The position numbers and the translations under genes were made by a program. From WHSW01 sp963821025 (GTDB lineage Bacteria > Actinomycetota > Thermoleophilia > Solirubrobacterales > 70-9): 64,000 nt of DNA. Of the stretch, positions 57,808 through 64,000 are shown piece after piece. The stretch is from positions 124,001 to 188,000 of the forward strand of contig CAWGCG010000003.1 in assembly GCA_963821025.1 (NCBI GenBank), given 5' to 3'. Every line of letters starts with the position of its first letter. The first letter of the stretch is position 1. A model generated the notes under the pieces. It was not told where the DNA came from. It ran no database searches and saw nothing but the letters and a program-made list of their open reading frames with translations.

Positions 57808-58353
57808 ATGGCGGACTCGGCCGCGCTGGCGCAAGAACTCAACCTGCGCGACGGCCTGACGGTTTCGGTTAGGCCGGTGACAGCGGATGACGAAGCCGCG
57901 ATCTTCGAGTTCTTGACCGAGCTCTCTGTCGACTCCCGGCGTCTTCGATTCTTCAGCGCCGCAACCGACCTCCGCGCTCAGGCTCACCGGGGAGCGGCCG
58001 GCGATGACGCGGACCACCACGGCGTTCTGGCGACGGCGCCCGGACGGGGCGTCGCAGGCCACGCAGTCTACGTGCGTTCTCCGTGCTCTGAGCGAGCGGA
58101 GGTTGCCGTCGAGGTGGCCGATGATCTCCACCACCTGGGATTGGCGACCCTGTTGGTGATCCGACTGGCCCATTTCGCTGAGCAGCGTCGGATCACCGAT
58201 TTCTACGCCGAAGTGCTGCCTGAGAATCACGCCATGCTGGGGGTCTTCTCTGACGGCTTCGAGGCCGCGACCCGCAGGAGCAGCGACGTGATCGAGGTCG
58301 AGTTTCCCACCTCGAGCTGGCGCGCCGCCCACGCGCGCTTTGAGCCGCCGTGA
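57808..58353 (+). CDS. GNAT-family N-acetyltransferase
   Basis: The protein has 181 residues from ATG 57808. The N-terminal LNLRDGLTVSVRPVTADDEA and IFEFLTELSVDSRRLRFFSA match GNAT domains of the type found beside acyl-CoA synthetase domains or cNMP domains in bacterial protein lysine acetyltransferases, but both of those are absent here. The acetyl-CoA loop is in EVADDLHHLGLATLLVIRLA, then ITDFYAEVLPENHAMLGVFS. Possible substrates are proteins or small amines. The 194 nt between tRNA-Glu and this gene hold only the small hairpin after the tRNA and no gene that I can support. Confidence 0.7.
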   Translation: MADSAALAQELNLRDGLTVSVRPVTADDEAAIFEFLTELSVDSRRLRFFSAATDLRAQAHRGAAGDDADHHGVLATAPGRGVAGHAVYVRSPCSERAEVAVEVADDLHHLGLATLLVIRLAHFAEQRRITDFYAEVLPENHAMLGVFSDGFEAATRRSSDVIEVEFPTSSWRAAHARFEPP

Positions 58354-58414
58354 GGGCACGGTGACGACGATTAGCGATACCGAGGGCTGCAGCCTCCGCG
58401 GGTTGAGTCCGAGC

Positions 58415-59146
58415 CTAAACGCCAAGGGCGGCGCTGAGGGCGAGCATTCCGACCGCGCCGAGAAGCGTCCCGAGCGCCGCGCTGGCGCTGCCGCGGCGCA
58501 TTGCATCGGGTAACACCTCGGCGGCCACCAGCGCCAGCATGGCCCCGGCCGCGAACCCGAACGACAACGGCAACAGCGGCTCGATCTCCTCGACGAGGAG
58601 GAACGCGATCGCGGCGCCAACCGGCTGCGGCGCGCTGGTCGCGACGGCTCCCCAGAACTGGCGCGACCGGGAGAGGCCTGCCGCGGCCATCGGGATAGCC
58701 ACGCTGGTCCCCTCGGGGATGTTCTGAACCGCGATCGCGGCGATCACGAAAAGGCTCAGCCCGGCGGTATCCGAGGCGTACGCAGTGCCGATGGCGAAAC
58801 CCTCGGGCAGGCTGTGCACGAGCAGAACCACGAAAACGAGCACCGAGGTGCGCAGGCCGGCACTCAAGGCGCGCTCGACGTGGCGCTGGCGCGCCTCGAG
58901 CGCGCTGCGGACCGCTATTAGGAAGAGGATCCCGGCCGCCAGGCCGGCGCCGACCGAGCCCACCGACCCTTCGTCGAGGCCGGGCAGGATCAGCCCTGCC
59001 ACCGAGGCGACGATCATCGTGCCCGCGGCGATCCCGAGAAGCAGCGGTTGCAGCGCCGCCGCGCGCGTCCCGAGCAGGAAGACCGGGATCGCGCCGAGGC
59101 CCGTAGCGAGGGCGGTCCCGGTTGCGGCAATCAGGAGGGTCAGCAT
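58415..59146 (-). CDS. ZIP-family metal transporter (ZupT/GufA-like)
   Basis: The protein has 243 residues from ATG 59146 and about eight helices. The two ZIP metal-site motifs are visible: LLVHSLPEGFAIGTAY (helix 4) and AIAVQNIPEGTSVAIP (helix 5), with a His-Glu and Asn-Glu set for Zn2+/Fe2+ binding. The His-rich loop of eukaryotic ZIPs is replaced by a short acidic/Arg loop (LEARQRHVERALSAG). It imports divalent metal, probably zinc or iron. The next gene upstream on the same strand is the MgtE-like transporter, 36 nt away. Confidence 0.85.
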   Translation of the reverse strand: MLTLLIAATGTALATGLGAIPVFLLGTRAAALQPLLLGIAAGTMIVASVAGLILPGLDEGSVGSVGAGLAAGILFLIAVRSALEARQRHVERALSAGLRTSVLVFVVLLVHSLPEGFAIGTAYASDTAGLSLFVIAAIAVQNIPEGTSVAIPMAAAGLSRSRQFWGAVATSAPQPVGAAIAFLLVEEIEPLLPLSFGFAAGAMLALVAAEVLPDAMRRGSASAALGTLLGAVGMLALSAALGV

Positions 59147-59182
59147 CAGGGAAAGACAGAGCGCCCACGGGCTGGCTCCGCC

Positions 59183-60181
59183 TCAGACCACCACCACCAC
59201 AACGATCGCCAGGTACACCGCGATCGAGAGCAGGTCCTGAAACACCGTCGCCAGCGGCCCGGACCCGAAAGCCGGATCCACTCCGAGGTGCTGGAACGCC
59301 GCGGGCAGCGCCATGGCCACCAGGGTCGCGATCGAGCAGCTTGCAAACATCGCCAGCGCGACCGCCACGGCGACCTCTACGTCACCCCAGCCGACCAAAG
59401 CGAATGCAAGGAAGGCACTGCCGATCACGACGCCCATCACGAGGCCCGTGACCAGCTCGCGGCCGAGCACCGAGCGAACGGTGACTCCTGCCGCGAGCGC
59501 CCGGATCAGCACAGTCTCGGTTTGGGTGCCCACCGCGTCGGCCATGTAGACGACGGCGGGGATGAAGAAGGCGAGCAGGACGTTGGCCTCGAGCTGGTGC
59601 TCGAAAGCTCCGACGATCGCGGTCGCGCCCATCGCCCCGAGCAGCCCAACCAGCAGCCAGGGCAGCCGGTGCCACAGGCGTTGCGAGACAGACTCCTCGG
59701 CGGCGCTGCGCGCCCGCGTCGACCCGGCAAGATAGCCGCCCAGGCGGGCAAGGTCCACCTCGTGCTCTTCGAGCACCACACGCAGCATCCGGTAGGGCGG
59801 GATCAGGCCCAGGAACCGGCCGTCGGCGTCGACCACGGCCAGGCTGCACTCATGGCGGTCCACCATTCCCCGGGCGGCGCGCTCCTGGTCGGTATCCGGC
59901 GCGACCTTCGGCGGGTCGGGGTCCATGATGTCCTCGATCCTGGCGTCCGGGTCTGCGGCCAGCAGGCGCTCGATTGAGACCGGGCCGACGAGCTTCCCCG
60001 AGTCCAAAACGACGACTTCCTCGGCACACCGGAACTTGCGCCCCGCAAGCTGCCCCCTGGTCTTTCCAACGGGCTGGTCGCGGCTTGCAACAGGGACGCT
60101 TTCGGTCGCGTACTCCGCCGCGACCCCCAGCAATCCGTCGCGCTTGGACGGTTCAGTCGATGTCTGCACGGCAGCCACCAT
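59183..60181 (-). CDS. mgtE: MgtE-type magnesium transporter, short form (CBS domains plus TM domain)
   Basis: The protein has 332 residues from ATG 60181. Residues about 20-150 form a CBS pair (VVVLDSGKLVGPVSIERLLA, ERAARGMVDRHECSLAVVDA, DGRFLGLIPPYRMLRVV). Residues about 175-332 are the five-helix MgtE pore: VYMADAVGTQTETVLIRALA, VLGRELVTGLVMGVVIGSAF and the family-specific VDPAFGSGPLATVFQDLLSI. Full MgtE proteins are about 450 residues and have an N-terminal superhelical domain, which is absent here, so Mg2+ gating may differ. Mg2+ is most likely; Co2+ is also carried by some members. Confidence 0.8.
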   Translation of the reverse strand: MVAAVQTSTEPSKRDGLLGVAAEYATESVPVASRDQPVGKTRGQLAGRKFRCAEEVVVLDSGKLVGPVSIERLLAADPDARIEDIMDPDPPKVAPDTDQERAARGMVDRHECSLAVVDADGRFLGLIPPYRMLRVVLEEHEVDLARLGGYLAGSTRARSAAEESVSQRLWHRLPWLLVGLLGAMGATAIVGAFEHQLEANVLLAFFIPAVVYMADAVGTQTETVLIRALAAGVTVRSVLGRELVTGLVMGVVIGSAFLAFALVGWGDVEVAVAVALAMFASCSIATLVAMALPAAFQHLGVDPAFGSGPLATVFQDLLSIAVYLAIVVVVVV

Positions 60182-60325
60182 TGTGGGGGTCTAAGGGGAG
60201 ATCAAGCTGCGGCGCCATCCCAAATCCTGCTGATGCTGGAGAAGGAGCTGCCGGGGAGCTGCCTGATGGAGCTCTTAGGGGTTCGAACTCGAGTCGCTCG
60301 AGGCGCTGACCCAGGCAGAGGCCGG

Positions 60326-60895
60326 CTAAGTAAACGGACGGCTGCGGCCGCTGATCGACCGGTCGGGCGAAGCTGGTGTAGCAACCGGGAATCCGGCCGG
60401 AGTACGCCGGAATGCTCCCAGCAGCCGCCCGGTGACGGCGATCGAGATGCCAAGCACTGCCGCGAGCGCGAGCAAGTCGGCGGTCCCGTCGCTGCGAACG
60501 AGGGCGATCGCCGAGATCAGCGCAGCGAGGGCGACGAGGACGACGCAGACGCCGCGGTGAAAGCGTCCGGCCTCCGAGTGCGGCCACGGGTCAAGCGACT
60601 GGGCGATCTCGCGACCGCGGTCGGAGTCGGTGCACCCCGCCTTCGCCGGGCAGGCGTTGCATACGCGGGGGCTGGCCCGATACCGCACCAGGCGCCGCCG
60701 GTGGTCGGTCTCGACCCGGTGCAGGTGCTGTCCCTCAGGGCACTCCCAAAGGTCCAGGTCCGGGCGGAAACTGAACCCGGCTGTCCGGTAGCGGATGCTG
60801 CGCCTGTGCGAGTGGCGGGCCAGCAGGTCGAGCCCGGTCGCGGCGGCGAGAAGGAACGCCGCGTAACCGACAGCGAGCAGGGCCTCGGTGCTCAT
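60326..60895 (-). CDS. Small membrane protein with transposase-like Cys cluster, coupled to NO reductase
   Basis: The protein has 189 residues from ATG 60895, overlapping the qNOR stop by 4 nt. One helix at about 5-25, a soluble middle and two helices at about 120-160. The middle has LDLWECPEGQHLHRVETDH, RYRASPRVCNACPAKAGCTD and RGREIAQSLDP, closely like the zinc-binding middle part of IS1182-type transposases, yet the protein has no DDE catalytic domain. It could bind metal or redox-sense at the membrane beside the NO reductase. The 144-nt gap before the MgtE gene holds no gene that I can support. Confidence 0.55.
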   Translation of the reverse strand: MSTEALLAVGYAAFLLAAATGLDLLARHSHRRSIRYRTAGFSFRPDLDLWECPEGQHLHRVETDHRRRLVRYRASPRVCNACPAKAGCTDSDRGREIAQSLDPWPHSEAGRFHRGVCVVLVALAALISAIALVRSDGTADLLALAAVLGISIAVTGRLLGAFRRTPAGFPVATPASPDRSISGRSRPFT

Positions 60896-63228
60896 CGGTG
60901 CCTTCGGTCGGCCTGCATCGATGAGACGGCCGCCGATGTCTCGGATGCAGGGGCAGTGATCTCGGTGAACAGGATCTCGGCGGGCTCCTCGGCCGTCGTC
61001 CGCTTGACTCCGTGGCGGACGCCGAGGTAGCAGATGTAGAGCAGAGGCACCACGCCGCCGCCGATGAAGACGATGTCACCGGGAAGCCGGATCCACTCGA
61101 TCAGCGCGTTGGTGTCGTTGGTGAGGAATTCGAGCGAACGGGCCTGGAAGTAGCCATCGTTCACGGACTCGTAGAGCTGGATCAGCCCGAGCGGAAAGAG
61201 GGTCGCGAAGGTCATCCAGGCGAGGCCGATGTTGAGCGACCAAAAACTCAGTCTTGCGAGGCGGTCCGGCCATCGGTCGTCAGGGATCAGGTAGCGAAGA
61301 CAAAAGAGCGCCAAGCCGACGGCCAGCATCCCGTAGACGCCCATCATCGCTGCGTGCGCGTGGTTGGCGGTCAGCGCGGTGCCGATCTCGTAGTAGGAGA
61401 CGATCGGCAGGTTGACCAGGAAGCCGAAGATTCCCGCGCCGAGAAAATTCCAGAAGCCGACCGCGACCAGGAACATCACCGCCCAGCGATGCGGAAACGG
61501 CGTCGCCGAGCGCGATTCCTGGCGCGCCCCGAGCTGCAGGAAGCTCCACGCCTCGACGGTGAGGAAGGTGAGCGGGATCACCTCCGCGGCCGAGAAGACC
61601 GCGCCTAGCGCCATGTGCTCGGCTGGCTCGCCGGAGAAGTAGAGGTGGTGCATGGTCCCGATCACCCCGCCGACCGAGTAGAGGAGGATGTCGAGGAAAA
61701 CGACGGTGAGTGCAACGCGCTCGCGCACGACGCCGAGCAGGACGAAGACGTAAGCGACCATCACCGTCGTGAACAGCTCGAGGAAGTCCTCCACCCACAG
61801 GTGCACAACCCAGAAGCGCCAGAAGTCGGTGACCGTGAAGCTGTCGCCGGAGCGCGCCACGAGGCCGACGGCGTAGAACGCCGGAATCGCGAGTGCGGCG
61901 AAGAAGAAAAGCCACGGCAGGTTTCCCTTGTGCTCGCGCCGAAGGCGCCCGCGGAGGCCGCGGAAGATCAGCGCCGCCCAGAAGAACAGGCCAATCACCA
62001 GCAGCGCCTGCCAGAAGCGGCCGAGATCGAGATACTCGAACCCCTGGATGCCGAAGATCGAGCCGTCGTCCCCGAACCACCCATGGACGCCGCCGAACTC
62101 TCCAATCAGGCTCCCGAAGACGACCACGACAAGGGCGATCAGAAGCCCGTAGGCAAGCCAGCTTTGACGTTTGGGCTCGCGTCCGGCGATCATCGGCGCC
62201 AGGAAGATGCCTGCCGCAAGGAACGAAGTCGAGACGAAGAACAGCGCGAGCTGGACGTGGAAGGTGCGGGCGAGGTTGAACGGCAGGAGCTGGGCCAGGT
62301 CGATGCCGAAGAAGTCGCCGAGCTCGGCCCGGTAGTGCTGTGAGGCGGCGCCGACCATCGTCTGGATCAGAAACAGCGCCGCCATCACCAGGAAGAACCA
62401 GGCACAGGCGCGTTGCGCCGGGGTGAGCGCAACGTCGCCTGGGCGGCGGAATGAGAGTGCCGCCTGCTCACGGCCATGCCAGCCGAGGAAGTTCCAGCGC
62501 CCGAAGGCTGCGAACAGCAATCCGATCCCGCCCAGCAACGCGACCAGGGAGACCACGCTCCAGACCAGGACGTTGGCCGTCGGGCCATTGTCCACCAGCT
62601 TCTCCGGCGGCCAGTTGTTGGTGTAGGAGTAGTTGTGCCCTGGCCGGCGTGCGGAGGCGGCCCAGGCCGACCAGCTGAAGAAGGCGGTCAGCTCGTGGAC
62701 CTGCTGGGGGTTGTCGATCGCATCCGGGCGCAGCCCCTGCTCCGTCGTCGGATCGGAGAAGTAGTCGCCATAGTGGCGCTCGAGCTCGGAGAAGGCGCGG
62801 GCCTGAGGCCTGGTGTATTCCAGCGTGTCCGCCTCGGAGTCGTAGCGGTTCGTCTGGAAGTCAGCGACCGTCCGCTCGCGCGCCCGGTCGGAGCCCGCCC
62901 CGCCGTACTGGCTCTCAACCGAGCGCGCCGCCCGATGAAGGTAGTCGGCTGTGAAGTCGGGGCCCAGGTAGGCGCCGTGCCCGAAGATCGACCCGTATTC
63001 CATCAAGCCGTTGTTGAGGAAGACCCGCTGGCCGTTGCTGATGTCGTCGCCGGTGAAGACCGTCTGCCCGGCCGAGTCGACGACGCGATCGGGGATCGGC
63101 GGGTCGGCGGTGTAAGTCCGATACGCCAGCAGGCCCAGGACGAAGAACCCGAGCAGGAAGACGACGATCGAGGCCTGGACCCAGACCTTGGAGATCAGGA
63201 GTCCGCGCCGCTCGCCTTCTTCTGGCAT
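60892..63228 (-). CDS. norZ: Quinol-dependent nitric oxide reductase (single-chain qNOR)
   Basis: The protein has 778 residues from ATG 63228. The N-terminal part has one anchor helix, then a periplasmic NorC-like domain without heme: NGQRVFLNNGLMEYGSIFGH, YLGPDFTADYLHRAARSV. The catalytic part has about 13 helices with FHVQLALFFVSTSFL (low-spin heme His), WVVHLWVEDFLELFTTVMVA (FeB His and conserved Glu), GTMHHLYFSGEP (two FeB His) and TANHAHAAMMGVYG (heme ligands). qNOR reduces 2 NO to N2O with electrons from quinol, serving denitrification or NO detoxification. TAGGAT lies 10 nt before the ATG. No nitrite or N2O reductase is in the window, favouring detoxification. Confidence 0.9.
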   Translation of the reverse strand: MPEEGERRGLLISKVWVQASIVVFLLGFFVLGLLAYRTYTADPPIPDRVVDSAGQTVFTGDDISNGQRVFLNNGLMEYGSIFGHGAYLGPDFTADYLHRAARSVESQYGGAGSDRARERTVADFQTNRYDSEADTLEYTRPQARAFSELERHYGDYFSDPTTEQGLRPDAIDNPQQVHELTAFFSWSAWAASARRPGHNYSYTNNWPPEKLVDNGPTANVLVWSVVSLVALLGGIGLLFAAFGRWNFLGWHGREQAALSFRRPGDVALTPAQRACAWFFLVMAALFLIQTMVGAASQHYRAELGDFFGIDLAQLLPFNLARTFHVQLALFFVSTSFLAAGIFLAPMIAGREPKRQSWLAYGLLIALVVVVFGSLIGEFGGVHGWFGDDGSIFGIQGFEYLDLGRFWQALLVIGLFFWAALIFRGLRGRLRREHKGNLPWLFFFAALAIPAFYAVGLVARSGDSFTVTDFWRFWVVHLWVEDFLELFTTVMVAYVFVLLGVVRERVALTVVFLDILLYSVGGVIGTMHHLYFSGEPAEHMALGAVFSAAEVIPLTFLTVEAWSFLQLGARQESRSATPFPHRWAVMFLVAVGFWNFLGAGIFGFLVNLPIVSYYEIGTALTANHAHAAMMGVYGMLAVGLALFCLRYLIPDDRWPDRLARLSFWSLNIGLAWMTFATLFPLGLIQLYESVNDGYFQARSLEFLTNDTNALIEWIRLPGDIVFIGGGVVPLLYICYLGVRHGVKRTTAEEPAEILFTEITAPASETSAAVSSMQADRRHR

Positions 63229-63256
63229 CCGCGGCGCGATCCTAAAAGGGTCGACG

Positions 63257-63285
63257 GGGTGGCGTCAAGGCAACAGCCGCCACCC
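63257..63285. promoter_or_regulatory. Inverted repeat upstream of qNOR
   Basis: GGGTGGC (63257-63263) and GCCACCC (63279-63285), about 28 nt from the qNOR start. It could be a regulator site or part of a hairpin; it is unlike the NsrR or NorR sites I know. Confidence 0.25.
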
Positions 63286-63421
63286 TTCCCGCCAGTCTAT
63301 GGCGGCTACATAGGCCCTTCGGTGCGGGACAGGAATGCCGGCGACTGAGGTTCTCGGTATGGTCGCCATGTGGGTGTCGAGCCTCACTTGTGAGCGCTCG
63401 AGTGATGCCTTGAAGCAGACT

Positions 63422-64000
63422 ATGAGGGACCTTCAACAGCCCGCAAAGTCACGAGTGATGATCGTCGGGGGCGGAATCGCCGGGGTCGAGGCAGCGCTGG
63501 CGCTCGCAGATCTGGCCGGCGACCGGGCTCAGCTTTTGCTGGTCGCCCCCGACCCTGACTTCGTTTACAAGCCGCTTGCCGTCGAGGAGCCGTTTACGCA
63601 ACAACCGGCCGCACGTCACGAGCTCAAGCCGGCGCTCGACGAGATTGGAGTGCAGCTCGTCCAAGGTGCCGTCTCCAGCGTGAATCCCGAAGCGCGCACG
63701 GTGGCAGTTGACCAGCACGCAGACCTGCCGTACGACCTGCTCGTGGTCTGCGTGGGGGGCCGAGCTCGCCCCGCATACACAGGGGTAGAGACGTTCTGGA
63801 GCGACAGCAGCAACCTCCCGGCCGATGAGTTGATCCACCGCGCCCACGCGTCTCTCGGTCGGACTATGGTCCTCCTGGTCCCTCCGGCGACGAGCTGGTC
63901 CCTGCCGCTGTACGAGTTAGGCCTGCTGATCCGACGCCGCAGCGAAGAACTGGGCCTGAGCGACCTCCGCTTGCGGTTACTGACTCCTGAGAACGCACCA
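63422..64000 (+). CDS. FAD/NAD(P)-dependent oxidoreductase (SQR/NDH-2-like), C-terminus beyond window
   Basis: 193 codons from ATG 63422 run off the right edge without a stop. The FAD motif is RVMIVGGGIAGVEAALALAD (GxGxxG-like GGGIAG), followed by LLVAPDPDFVYKPLAVEEPF and the second LPYDLLVVCVGGRARP block (ATG-like), as in sulfide:quinone oxidoreductases and type II NADH dehydrogenases. Third positions are noticeably less G/C-biased (ctt, caa, gca, tta occur) than in the rest of the window, suggesting a different history. It starts 194 nt from the divergent qNOR. Confidence 0.7.
   Translation, partial: MRDLQQPAKSRVMIVGGGIAGVEAALALADLAGDRAQLLLVAPDPDFVYKPLAVEEPFTQQPAARHELKPALDEIGVQLVQGAVSSVNPEARTVAVDQHADLPYDLLVVCVGGRARPAYTGVETFWSDSSNLPADELIHRAHASLGRTMVLLVPPATSWSLPLYELGLLIRRRSEELGLSDLRLRLLTPENAP

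Noticed and set aside
1..64000. Insertion sequences, prophage, replication origin, rRNA
   Set aside because: No transposase catalytic domain, integrase, phage structural gene, dnaA-box cluster or rRNA sequence was recognised. The Cys cluster at 60326 resembles a transposase only in part.

Overview
The window is a 64-kb stretch of a very GC-rich chromosome with compact gene packing, many GTG starts, frequent 4-nt stop/start overlaps and nearly strict G/C at third codon positions. Together with GMC and acyl-CoA chemistry, MMPL, LmeA-like and RDD proteins and TANNNT promoters, this points to an actinobacterium, probably Thermoleophilia/Solirubrobacterales. That placement is an inference from gene content; there is no rRNA to confirm it. 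I see no insertion sequence, prophage or CRISPR array. Two tRNA genes are present: Leu(CAG) at 44079 and Glu(CTC) at 57541.

Layout. 1-14 kb: Crp/Fnr regulator (cut by the edge), small secreted proteins, a membrane-anchored GMC oxidoreductase with a four-Cys cluster, a UbiA-like/methyltransferase pair, a large adenylate-cyclase/ATPase regulator, a cation/proton antiporter. 14-17.4 kb: an O-acylation locus (frameshifted MBOAT plus two SGNH-type proteins). 17.4-17.7 kb: a gene-free, highly structured convergent interval. 17.7-26.4 kb: acyl-CoA dehydrogenase, alpha/beta hydrolase, MerR regulator, metallophosphoesterase, RDD protein, and a 1163-residue fusion of aldehyde dehydrogenase with a fatty-alcohol-oxidase-type GMC enzyme. 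26.4-32 kb: TetR regulator divergent from a sulfatase, haloalkane-dehalogenase-like hydrolase and MMPL exporter, with a 21-bp palindrome between. 32-44 kb: cell-envelope and lipid genes (LmeA-like, membrane PI-PLC-like fusion, glycosyltransferase, polysaccharide deacetylase, acyl-ACP thioesterase, patatin, acyl-CoA synthetase).

44.2-57.5 kb is the most interesting part: four transcription units around a GntR/FCD regulator encode an APC permease, a PLP decarboxylase, a glutamine-synthetase-like ligase, two glutamine-amidotransferase-type hydrolases, two P450s, a two-domain extradiol (VOC) dioxygenase, an FAH-family enzyme, an aldehyde dehydrogenase and an acetoacetate-decarboxylase-family protein. 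Copies or variants of a 13-bp motif (GGATACATTATYC) lie at the promoters of these units. I read the region as one regulon for uptake, glutamylation, hydroxylation and meta-cleavage of an aromatic amine; the substrate is not determined.

57.5-64 kb, beyond tRNA-Glu: GNAT acetyltransferase, ZIP and short MgtE metal transporters, a quinol-type nitric oxide reductase with an overlapping small membrane protein, and the start of a FAD/NAD(P) oxidoreductase.

Across the window at least a dozen genes have a TANNNT hexamer 6-8 nt before the start codon and no Shine-Dalgarno sequence, which suggests leaderless transcription. I used this spacing to choose several start codons.
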